Shown here piece after piece: positions 14,640 to 22,019 of a DNA stretch of 28,658 nt. The position numbers and the translations under genes are program-made. Numbering within the stretch: position 1 is the stretch's first letter; every line of letters begins with the position of its first letter. Source of the stretch: JABDDM01 sp038240295 (GTDB lineage Bacteria > Bacteroidota > Ignavibacteria > Palsa-1295); contig JBBSDW010000019.1 in the NCBI GenBank assembly GCA_038240295.1, positions 1 to 28,658 of the forward strand. The letters run 5' to 3'. The notes beneath the pieces are model-generated. The model was not told where the DNA came from. It was given only the letters and a program-made list of their open reading frames with translations, and ran no database searches.

Positions 14640-17600
14640 TCAGGAAAGTGCCTGCCGGACGACCTCCTGTTGCTCCAGTTGATGGATCGTGTAAAAACCC
14701 GTTGACGGACTCGCTGATCGATTCCGGCCAACGAAGCGAAGCTTACCGAGCCGCTCGGGAATGATCGATTCCAGTCGCGGACGAACGAATTCCCACGCAC
14801 CGATATTTTCCGGTTCCTCCTGCGCCCAGCAGATCGAAGTCGCATTCGGATAGCGCTCCAATAGTTCAACGATCCTGTTTTTAGGGAATGGATAATATTG
14901 CTCAACGCGGATCAACGCTGCGTCACTGGACCCAGAAGCCTTGCGGCCTTCGACAAGATCGTAGAAGACTTTGCCTGTTGTGAGCACGATCTTCTTGACG
15001 GTTGCAGGATCTTCTACCGAGCTGTCATCGAGAACGGGTTGGAAGCCGCCGTTGAGTAAATCCTCAACCTTTGAAGTCGCAGCAGGCAATCTCAACAAAC
15101 TCTTCGGCGTCATCACGACGAGCGGTCGTACAGTTTCCTGCATGATCTGACGGCGAAGCAAATGGAAGTATTGTGCGGGAGTCGTCGGATAAGCAACCTG
15201 CATATTGTTTTCGCCGCAGAGTTGCAAAAAGCGTTCGAGCCTTGCGCTGGAATGCTCCGGTCCCTGACCCTCATAACCATGCGGAAGCAACAGTGTCAAG
15301 CGCGAGCGTTGCTGCCACTTATCCTCGCCCGAGGCGATGAATTGGTCGATGATGACCTGCGCGCCATTTGCGAAATCGCCAAATTGCGCTTCCCAAAGCG
15401 TGAGCGCTTTTTTCGCGATCACCGAGTAACCATATTCGAATCCAAGCACGCCTTGCTCCGAGAGCGAGCTATCATATACTTCGAATACTCCGCCCGAATC
15501 GTTCGGCAGGTTCGCAAGCGGCGTCCAGGCCTTTCCTGTCTCGATATCATAGAGGACAGCATGACGCTGGCTGAATGTACCGCGACCTGAATCCTGACCG
15601 CTCAAGCGAACGCGTGTCCCTTCGAGCGAAAGCGATCCAAATGCCATGGCTTCGGCAAACGCCCAATCCATCGGCTGCGCACCCGATCCCATCTTCGCAC
15701 GTCGCGCAAGCTGACTGACCATCTTTGGATTGAGATGGAAATTTTCAGGGACGACTGAAATTTGCTGCGTGATCTTCGCCAACATCTCGCTCGAGATCGC
15801 CGTCGATATCGTCGCAGAACCGTCCTCTTCGATCGGCGGCTGTGGAAGCGTCTTGATCGGTACGTTTTGCGCGACGATCTCTTTCGCACGTGCGAGTGCA
15901 TCGCTGTAGAGCCTGTTCCGCTCCTCGATAAGCCCAGTGACTTCCTCTTCGGTCATCACGCCATCGTTCACGAGCCGGTGCGCGTAAATCGTCCGGACGC
16001 CCGGATGCGCTTTTACCCGCTGATACATCAAGGGCTGTGTGTAACTCGGTTCGTCAGCTTCGTTGTGTCCGAGTCGCCTGAAACCTACGACATCGAGCAC
16101 GACATCCTTGTGAAATTTTTGCCGGAAGTCCAGCGAGATTTGCAGCACGCGCCATGCGGCATCTGGATCGTCGCCATTGATATGAAAGATCGGAAGCTGC
16201 GTCATCCGCGCTACGTCGGTCGAATAGATCGTCGAACGGCCAGCTTCAGGGCTCGTCGTAAATCCGATCTGATTGTTAACAATGACGTGGATCGTACCGC
16301 CCGTGCGATAGCCTTTAAGATCGGCCAGATTCAATGTCTCCATCACGATGCCCTGTCCCGCAAACGCTGCATCGCCATGCAGCAACAGCGGCAGCACCTC
16401 GTCCCACGCTTTTTCGCGCTCGGGTGTGACGTTCTGGATCGTCGGAGATCCCGGTGCACGGAAATCCTGCTTTGCCCGCGACATTCCTTCGACGACTGCA
16501 TCGACGAATTCGAGATGACTCGGATTCGGCGACATCGTCAGCTTCAATTGCTTGCCATGGGTTTCGCGAACCGCTTTAGCGCCCTGATGATATTTCACAT
16601 CGCCTTCGTCAGCCGGGAAACTCGGATGAACCGAACCAATGAACGAAGTAAAAATGCGCTCGCAGAAATGTCCAAGCACGTTGGCCAGCACGTTGATGCG
16701 CCCGCGATGCGCGAGACCGAGCACGATCTCATCGACGCCGCGTTCCGCCGCACCTTCGATCAATTGATCGAGCAGGGCGATCACTGTTTCGCAGCCCTCG
16801 ACACTGAAGCGCTTCTGGCCGAGAAAATTTTTGTGGAGAAATTGTTCGAATTGTTCGGCGGAGATCAACTTCCAGAGAATCGCCTTGCGCACTTCGACCG
16901 GCACGACCTGCGGCTCACCTTCCAATCGCTTGCGGAGCCAGAGCTTCTGCTCCTTGTCCTGAATGTGACGATACTCGATGCCGACGGTTCCGCAGTATGC
17001 GCGGTGGAGCAACTCGAGAATTTCACGAAGTGTCATAGACTCCTTGCCGCCAAGTCCGCCAGTGATGAACGTCCGGTCGAGGTCCCAAATGGTAAGGCCG
17101 TAACTTTCCATCTCAAGCTCGGCATGGTAATGCAACGGCATCGCGTTCAGCGGGTCGATATTCGCGATCAGATGGCCACGCACCCGATACGAATTGATCA
17201 ACTCCAGCACGCGAGCCTGCTTGATCATCTGCTCGCGAGAGCGGTCACCGCCGAGCAGCGCCGGGTTCGAATCGATCGACCATGAGTACGGCTTTGTTGG
17301 AACGCCAATATCCCAAAAGATCGAGGAGTAAAAATCAAATTTGCCCAAAAGCAACTCGTGCATTCGCTGCAACAGCTGACCCGACTCCGCACCCTGGATC
17401 ACTCGATGATCGTAGGTGCTCGAGATCTGAACCACTTTGCCGATGCCAAGCAGCGAAAGAACCTCTGGCGACATTGCCTGATATTCTGCTGGATATTCGA
17501 TCGCGCCGGTTGCGAGAATCAGTGACTGGCCGGACATCAGGCGCGGCACCGATCCGACCGTACCGATCGTACCTGGGTTTGTAAGCGAGATCGTTGTTGC

Positions 17601-18449
17601 ATCGAAATCCGACATTTCGAGTTTGCCCGTCCTTGCACGCTTGATCTTGTCATCGTAGGCAGCGAGAAACTGCGAAAAGTTAAGCTTATTCGCCGACTTG
17701 ATATTCGGCACCATGAGCGTGCGCGAGCCATCTTTCTTTGTAAGATCGATCGCAATGCCGAGGTTGATCTCGCTTCGTTTGATGCGTGATGGCGCATCAT
17801 TCGAGATCACGAATCCATCGTTCATCTGCGGGACCGCTTCGAGTGCGCGAATGAGCGCCCATGCGATCAGATGTGTAAATGATGCTTTCCCGCGGCCGTG
17901 CTCGCTCAAAAACTGATTGATCAATCGGCGATTCTCTTCGAGCAATTTGACCGGGATCAGCCTGATCGAAGTCGCCGTCGGAACAGTGAGGCTCTGTTCC
18001 ATATTTTCGACGATCTTTTTCGACGCACCGGCGAGTGCCTGCGCGCCTTCGATCGTCTTCGCTTTTGCTTTCGCTTTTGGCTTGGACGGTTCATCGAGAC
18101 CGTTGGGCGCTATGCCATTACTTTCGAGCGAAGTGCCATTTGTGTGACCGTTCGAGGAATGTCCGTTGGTCGTGTGGATGGTTTCGCTTCCATTTGTTGG
18201 AAGGGGCTGGGAGAGATCACTCGCTCGCCCGAATTCTTTTATCGCTGACTCATCAATCGGATAATTCGCAAGGAGCTCCGAAAAAAAAGTGCGCCAGGAT
18301 TCGTCGGTGAGCGCCGGGCTCGAAAGGTATCGATCAAGCATCGAGCGGACATAGCTCGAATTTGCGCCAAATTCTTCTTCTAAATGCTCGAAAAGGGTCG
18401 TTGTTGTTGGTTCCAAAAATTCTCTCGCCGTGGGGTTTGCATGATGCAC
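14640..18449 (-). CDS. kgd: Fused E2-E1 2-oxoglutarate decarboxylase/dehydrogenase (KGD/SucAB-type)
   Basis: 1269 residues with three parts. Residues 1-60 are an OGDH-type N-terminal segment (SSYVRSMLDRYLSSPALTD). A low-complexity linker (85-132, rich in Asn, Gly, Ser, then KPKAKAKAK) follows. Residues ~150-370 are a dihydrolipoyl succinyltransferase catalytic domain with active-site STYDHRVIQGA (His348). From ~405 on comes the thiamine-diphosphate E1 component: LAHRGRINVLANVLG (His581), HGDAAFAGQG (691-700), NNQIGFTT (725-732). No lipoyl-attachment domain is present, matching the actinobacterial KGD architecture, in which the E2 domain works with a lipoylated partner elsewhere. It feeds 2-oxoglutarate into succinyl-CoA or succinic semialdehyde in the TCA cycle. 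The start is GTG at 18449, because an in-frame TGA lies 12 bases upstream. No lpd or separate sucB neighbour is present. Confidence 0.93.
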   Translation of the reverse strand: MHHANPTAREFLEPTTTTLFEHLEEEFGANSSYVRSMLDRYLSSPALTDESWRTFFSELLANYPIDESAIKEFGRASDLSQPLPTNGSETIHTTNGHSSNGHTNGTSLESNGIAPNGLDEPSKPKAKAKAKTIEGAQALAGASKKIVENMEQSLTVPTATSIRLIPVKLLEENRRLINQFLSEHGRGKASFTHLIAWALIRALEAVPQMNDGFVISNDAPSRIKRSEINLGIAIDLTKKDGSRTLMVPNIKSANKLNFSQFLAAYDDKIKRARTGKLEMSDFDATTISLTNPGTIGTVGSVPRLMSGQSLILATGAIEYPAEYQAMSPEVLSLLGIGKVVQISSTYDHRVIQGAESGQLLQRMHELLLGKFDFYSSIFWDIGVPTKPYSWSIDSNPALLGGDRSREQMIKQARVLELINSYRVRGHLIANIDPLNAMPLHYHAELEMESYGLTIWDLDRTFITGGLGGKESMTLREILELLHRAYCGTVGIEYRHIQDKEQKLWLRKRLEGEPQVVPVEVRKAILWKLISAEQFEQFLHKNFLGQKRFSVEGCETVIALLDQLIEGAAERGVDEIVLGLAHRGRINVLANVLGHFCERIFTSFIGSVHPSFPADEGDVKYHQGAKAVRETHGKQLKLTMSPNPSHLEFVDAVVEGMSRAKQDFRAPGSPTIQNVTPEREKAWDEVLPLLLHGDAAFAGQGIVMETLNLADLKGYRTGGTIHVIVNNQIGFTTSPEAGRSTIYSTDVARMTQLPIFHINGDDPDAAWRVLQISLDFRQKFHKDVVLDVVGFRRLGHNEADEPSYTQPLMYQRVKAHPGVRTIYAHRLVNDGVMTEEEVTGLIEERNRLYSDALARAKEIVAQNVPIKTLPQPPIEEDGSATISTAISSEMLAKITQQISVVPENFHLNPKMVSQLARRAKMGSGAQPMDWAFAEAMAFGSLSLEGTRVRLSGQDSGRGTFSQRHAVLYDIETGKAWTPLANLPNDSGGVFEVYDSSLSEQGVLGFEYGYSVIAKKALTLWEAQFGDFANGAQVIIDQFIASGEDKWQQRSRLTLLLPHGYEGQGPEHSSARLERFLQLCGENNMQVAYPTTPAQYFHLLRRQIMQETVRPLVVMTPKSLLRLPAATSKVEDLLNGGFQPVLDDSSVEDPATVKKIVLTTGKVFYDLVEGRKASGSSDAALIRVEQYYPFPKNRIVELLERYPNATSICWAQEEPENIGAWEFVRPRLESIIPERLGKLRFVGRNRSASPSTGFYTIHQLEQQEVVRQALS

Positions 18450-18496
18450 GGGCGAGCGACCTCAACAAATTCGAACAGGAGTAGATTCAGAGTAGA

Positions 18497-19102
18497 TCAA
18501 AAGGTATAACCGACGCTGATCCCACCAGAAACGAGGAAAAGGCCTTGCCCGAAGAAGGGTGTAACATCTGCCCTAAAAAGGACACCGCCGTCGACGGGTT
18601 GGTAACGGTAGCCGATAATGGCAGTGCCTATTACGCCAGAAGCGCCAAATGAGCGATATGACGCACCGGTGAGGCTGATGATGGTTACTCCGGCGCCAAC
18701 TTCAAATTTATGATTGCTCAGTGGAGCGTCCGAAGAAAACAAATAGCTCGCCGTCAAAGGAATCGTAAGGATACTCGCCGAAACACTTTTCGAGCCATCG
18801 CTCGATGTGGCACCGAAACCAATGTAGCCGATTCCTCCGCGAAGCGCGATATGATTTGTGATCAGTTGATCAAAATTGAGGGAATAAATGAGTCCGTTAC
18901 CGAAGAGCTCAATATAGGCACTGCTGCGTTCGATGGTCTGGGCGCCGCGCATCCCACCGGCGGGAGTCGGCGATTTTGCTTGAAATGCATCCGAGAGCGG
19001 ATCACTCAGAGCCGACAACAGTGAAACACTCTGTGCCGAGCATATACTTGAATACCCGATGAGACAGAACACCGCGATAGCTGACAGGGTAAGTTTGTTC
19101 AT
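18497..19102 (-). CDS. Outer-membrane beta-barrel protein
   Basis: 201 residues. A signal peptide (LSAIAVFCLIGYSSICSAQ) is followed by alternating hydrophobic/polar beta strands (AYIELFGNGLIYSLNFDQL, IALRGGIGYIGFG, ILTIPLTASYLFS, HKFEVGAGVTIISLTG) and a terminal aromatic strand, FLVSGGISVGYTF, ending in Phe. This is the beta-barrel assembly signal used by the Bam complex. The size fits an 8-stranded barrel of the OmpW/OmpA-barrel class, with no OmpA-like domain. The function is unknown. It is transcribed divergently from the Asp-box T9SS gene, and a TATCTTTG box at 19134-19141 gives a leader of about 25 nt. Confidence 0.75.
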   Translation of the reverse strand: MNKLTLSAIAVFCLIGYSSICSAQSVSLLSALSDPLSDAFQAKSPTPAGGMRGAQTIERSSAYIELFGNGLIYSLNFDQLITNHIALRGGIGYIGFGATSSDGSKSVSASILTIPLTASYLFSSDAPLSNHKFEVGAGVTIISLTGASYRSFGASGVIGTAIIGYRYQPVDGGVLFRADVTPFFGQGLFLVSGGISVGYTF

Positions 19103-19133
19103 GAGTGGGTAAGAATAGGAAGTTAAGAACGCT

Positions 19134-19141
19134 CAAAGATA
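19134..19141 (-). promoter_or_regulatory. Putative -7 box TATCTTTG for the beta-barrel gene
   Basis: On the minus strand this is an exact match to TAnnTTTG, about 32 nt upstream of the ATG at 19102. The -33 region is not clear. Confidence 0.45.
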
Positions 19142-19221
19142 CTCATAATTTGCGGAACTCTGGCTAAGAGCACTTCGCTCAGCCAAGCTTGAGAACTTCG
19201 CCGACACCCTCCTTTTTATGT

Positions 19222-19229
19222 TATATTTA
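19222..19229 (+). promoter_or_regulatory. Putative -7 box TATATTTA for the first Asp-box T9SS gene
   Basis: Seven of eight positions match TAnnTTTG. It would start transcription near 19236, 30 nt before the ATG at 19266. This supports 19266 as the start, not the earlier in-frame ATG at 19218, which would lie in promoter DNA. Confidence 0.35.
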
Positions 19230-19265
19230 CAGGTCAAGACTCGCCACGCTTTCTCGGGAATAACG

Positions 19266-21860
19266 ATGAAAAAACTTTCGACTTCACTTCACTCGCCTTC
19301 GGTCGCACTTGTACTGCTATGTATGATGCTTGGAGCGAGCACAACTTTCGCCCAAACCGTTCGAAGTCCACGTTCGTCCAAAGAAGCGATCGAGAACGAA
19401 GCCGCGGTTGAAGCCGCCCGCCAACAATTCTTTTATGATCGTCTGACTTCGGGCACGATCAAAGATGCTGGCGAGATCGAGCGTAAAAGCTTCGAAGCCT
19501 ATCAGGCGATTCAGCATCCGATCTCATTTCGCTCGGCAGTTGCAACCGACTGGACGCCGATCAGCCCGAATTCCGGGCCATACGTCTGCGGCCGACTTCG
19601 CTCCATCGTCTTCGATCCGGCGCAGCCAAAGATCGCCTACGCCGCAGCCGCGCAAGGCGGCATCTGGAAGACGACCGATATCACTGCAAGCACTGTACAC
19701 TGGACATACCTCAGCGATAAATTTCCGACACTTGTTTTCGGCGCACTCGCGATCGATCCGAAAAATGGCAGCGTCATCTATGCCGGTACCGGCGAAACCC
19801 ATCCTGGGTATGTGAAGACGGATGGATTCGGCATTTATAAATCGACCGATGCAGGGCTCAACTGGCAACAGATCGCCGATCAAAGCATCGTCGGTCCTTC
19901 CGTCGCTGCGATCACCGTCGATCCACTCAATTCAAACAACATCGTCGTGGCCACGGGCTCACCGGCCGGGCTCCTTTTTTCCACGAACGCTGGAGCCACG
20001 TGGGGTGCTGATCAAGTCACGATCGACCCATTCTCTCCTCTCTCTGTAAGCATCGATCCTAAGAATGATCGCAATGTCATCACTTCCTCCGCGCAAGGCG
20101 GAATCTACTTTACAAACGATGGCGGCGGAACTTGGACGCGTGCACTGACGGGCTTGCCGCAGGATTCGGTCGGCACAACGTCGATCGCGATGGCGATGAG
20201 CAGCCCCGCGACAGTTTATGCAAGTATCGGAAATTTGACCACGAACACGCTGCTCGGTGTTTGGCGAACCGATGATTTCGGGTCCACATGGAATCAAGTC
20301 AACGATGGACGCGATTTTAGCCAGGCCGACACAAACGTACTTGGCGACCAGGCCTTTTACGCAAACACGATCGCGGTCAATCCTACCAATCCCGACGAAT
20401 TTGTTATCGGCGGCCTCAACACCTATTTTTCGACCGATGGCGGCGCTTCGTTCACGAATGGCAGTGCGTGGGAGGCCGACCCGACAGATCCTCGGTATTC
20501 GCATGCGGATGTTCACTACGCTACCTATCAAGGGAACACCGTCTATCTCTGCACGGATGGCGGCTTGAGCCGTACCTCGAATCGAGGGCAGGCATGGAGC
20601 ACTTCTCTTTCAAGCGGCATCGATGCATTCCAGTTTATCGGAATCGATGCACCAAAATCGTTTAACTATGTGATCGGTGGGTTGCAGGATAATGGAGTGC
20701 AGCGCACGAGCTCACTCGCGGGAAGCTGGGCGCAAACGCGCGGCGGCGATGGAGGGATCACACATATTCCAGTCAATGCGCCAGGTACGGTGTTCTCCAC
20801 ATTCTACGGTCCTTCGCTCACACATTCGAACGACAACGGCGTCAGTTGGATCAAAGGCCCAAACAACGACATCGATCTTGTTACCAACAAAACACTTCTC
20901 GACGAAGGTACACTTTTTTATGCCCCGATGGATGTGTCGCAGGACGGCAACGAAGTCGCGATGGGCGGAAAAAAGAAGGTCTATGTCTCCTTCAATGGCG
21001 GACTCGACGGCATGATCCAGGAAGCGAATACAGAGATCGGTACCTCGACGTATATCTTCATCGATCCAAAAAATCCAACACAGATCTGGGCAGGCACCAA
21101 CGATGGCACCATCCATCTGAGTACCAATAGCGGTCAGGACTGGTTTACGAATACGCTCGGAACGACGGGATCTGTGATCGGTATTACGAAGGATCAGACA
21201 AATAATATTGTCTACGCAATTCAGGGAGGTCTCGCGAACAACCAGTCTTCCTCGTTTGCACTTAGCACCGATGGCGGGGCAAACTGGATCAACCCGGCAG
21301 TTAGCGGCATTCCGCAAATTCCGTTTAACTCCATAGCAGTTGCAACCAACGGTACGCTCTTTATTGGGACCGATTATAATGTGATAACCTCGACCGATCA
21401 TGGAGTGAATTGGCAGCCAGTTGGTACGCAGTTGCCGCCGGTACAGGTACTTTCGCTTGCGGTGCGCGGCGACAGCGATCAATATCTCCTCGCAGGGACC
21501 CATGGCCGTGGAGCATGGTACTTCCCTCTCAAGAAAGCTGCCGATCCGCTTAGCGGAGTTACGGGCCCAGGTGGACCAACATTTCAACTCCTTCCAGTCA
21601 TCTTTTCCGATGTCTACCCATCGGATCAACCCGAGAACCCTACCATCCGATTCGTACTCGAGAAGGGACGCGATTACACATTAAAACTCTATGATGCAGC
21701 TGGCCGAGAAATTCGAAACATCGACGCCGGTTTCAAAGACGCAGGAACCTATGGCGTCAAATTCGACGAAGGCGGCCTCGCGGCGGGAGAATACTTCGTC
21801 GGCCTCGCAAGCTACGGCCAGGTCCTGATGCAGCGACTGGTCGTGTTAACGCCGCATTAG
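19266..21860 (+). CDS. Asp-box beta-propeller protein with T9SS sorting tail (copy 1)
   Basis: 864 residues from ATG 19266, chosen because it begins directly with a signal peptide (MKKLSTSLHSPSVALVLLCM, cleavage after TFAQ). About ten Asp-box motifs run through the protein (STDAGLNWQ, STNAGATWG, TNDGGGTWT, TDDFGSTWN, SNDNGVSWI, STNSGQDWF, STDGGANWI, STDHGVNWQ). These suggest sortilin/VPS10-like or sialidase-like beta-propellers, but no sialidase active site is recognisable. Marker segments AAQGGIWKTTD and GGLQDNG are shared with the neighbouring paralogue. The C-terminus (PENPTIRFVL, KLYDAAGREI, LAAGEYFVGL, LMQRLVVLTPH) is a T9SS type A tail. The protein is probably surface-anchored or released; its ligand is unknown. 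A hairpin terminator follows at 21885-21912. Confidence 0.88.
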   Translation: MKKLSTSLHSPSVALVLLCMMLGASTTFAQTVRSPRSSKEAIENEAAVEAARQQFFYDRLTSGTIKDAGEIERKSFEAYQAIQHPISFRSAVATDWTPISPNSGPYVCGRLRSIVFDPAQPKIAYAAAAQGGIWKTTDITASTVHWTYLSDKFPTLVFGALAIDPKNGSVIYAGTGETHPGYVKTDGFGIYKSTDAGLNWQQIADQSIVGPSVAAITVDPLNSNNIVVATGSPAGLLFSTNAGATWGADQVTIDPFSPLSVSIDPKNDRNVITSSAQGGIYFTNDGGGTWTRALTGLPQDSVGTTSIAMAMSSPATVYASIGNLTTNTLLGVWRTDDFGSTWNQVNDGRDFSQADTNVLGDQAFYANTIAVNPTNPDEFVIGGLNTYFSTDGGASFTNGSAWEADPTDPRYSHADVHYATYQGNTVYLCTDGGLSRTSNRGQAWSTSLSSGIDAFQFIGIDAPKSFNYVIGGLQDNGVQRTSSLAGSWAQTRGGDGGITHIPVNAPGTVFSTFYGPSLTHSNDNGVSWIKGPNNDIDLVTNKTLLDEGTLFYAPMDVSQDGNEVAMGGKKKVYVSFNGGLDGMIQEANTEIGTSTYIFIDPKNPTQIWAGTNDGTIHLSTNSGQDWFTNTLGTTGSVIGITKDQTNNIVYAIQGGLANNQSSSFALSTDGGANWINPAVSGIPQIPFNSIAVATNGTLFIGTDYNVITSTDHGVNWQPVGTQLPPVQVLSLAVRGDSDQYLLAGTHGRGAWYFPLKKAADPLSGVTGPGGPTFQLLPVIFSDVYPSDQPENPTIRFVLEKGRDYTLKLYDAAGREIRNIDAGFKDAGTYGVKFDEGGLAAGEYFVGLASYGQVLMQRLVVLTPH

Positions 21861-21884
21861 GCAGATTCAGCGATGAGTCTTTCG

Positions 21885-21912
21885 TCAGCAGCATCGTAGA
21901 GGGTGCTGCTGA
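21885..21912 (+). terminator. Intrinsic terminator after the first propeller gene
   Basis: TCAGCAGCA (21885-21893) pairs perfectly with TGCTGCTGA (21904-21912) across a 10-base loop and is followed by a T-rich run, TTTATTCTTTCT. It lies 25 bp after the stop codon at 21860. It also argues against a start for the next gene at 21903, inside the hairpin. Confidence 0.65.
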
Positions 21913-21969
21913 TTTATTCTTTCTCTGAAATTCAAGCGCTTCACTCCTACCGAGGTTGGCGCTTGGATT

Positions 21970-21985
21970 TGTACAAACTTTCTTC
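21970..21985 (+). repeat. Dispersed element copy TGTACAAACTTTCTTC
   Basis: Matches 27696-27711 (TGTACAAACTTTTTTC) in 15 of 16 positions. It includes the perfect palindrome TTTGTACAAA (21969-21978, reading from the preceding TT) and lies in the leader of the second propeller gene, 35 bp before its ATG. Confidence 0.5.
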
Positions 21986-22019
21986 GCGTTTCAAACGTGT
22001 GTTTAGATTCCAGAACAGA

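Noticed and set aside
15762..17285. 507-codon open frame antisense to the 2-oxoglutarate enzyme
   Set aside because: It lies entirely opposite a well-conserved gene; its translation is Arg/His-rich with no motif, typical of a shadow frame in GC-skewed codons.
19218..19265. Upstream ATG of the first propeller gene
   Set aside because: It overlaps a likely -7 box and precedes the clean signal peptide that starts at 19266.
21903..22019. N-terminal extension of the second propeller protein
   Set aside because: The region contains a terminator hairpin and a dispersed repeat, and a signal-anchor-like sequence starts at the later ATG (22020).
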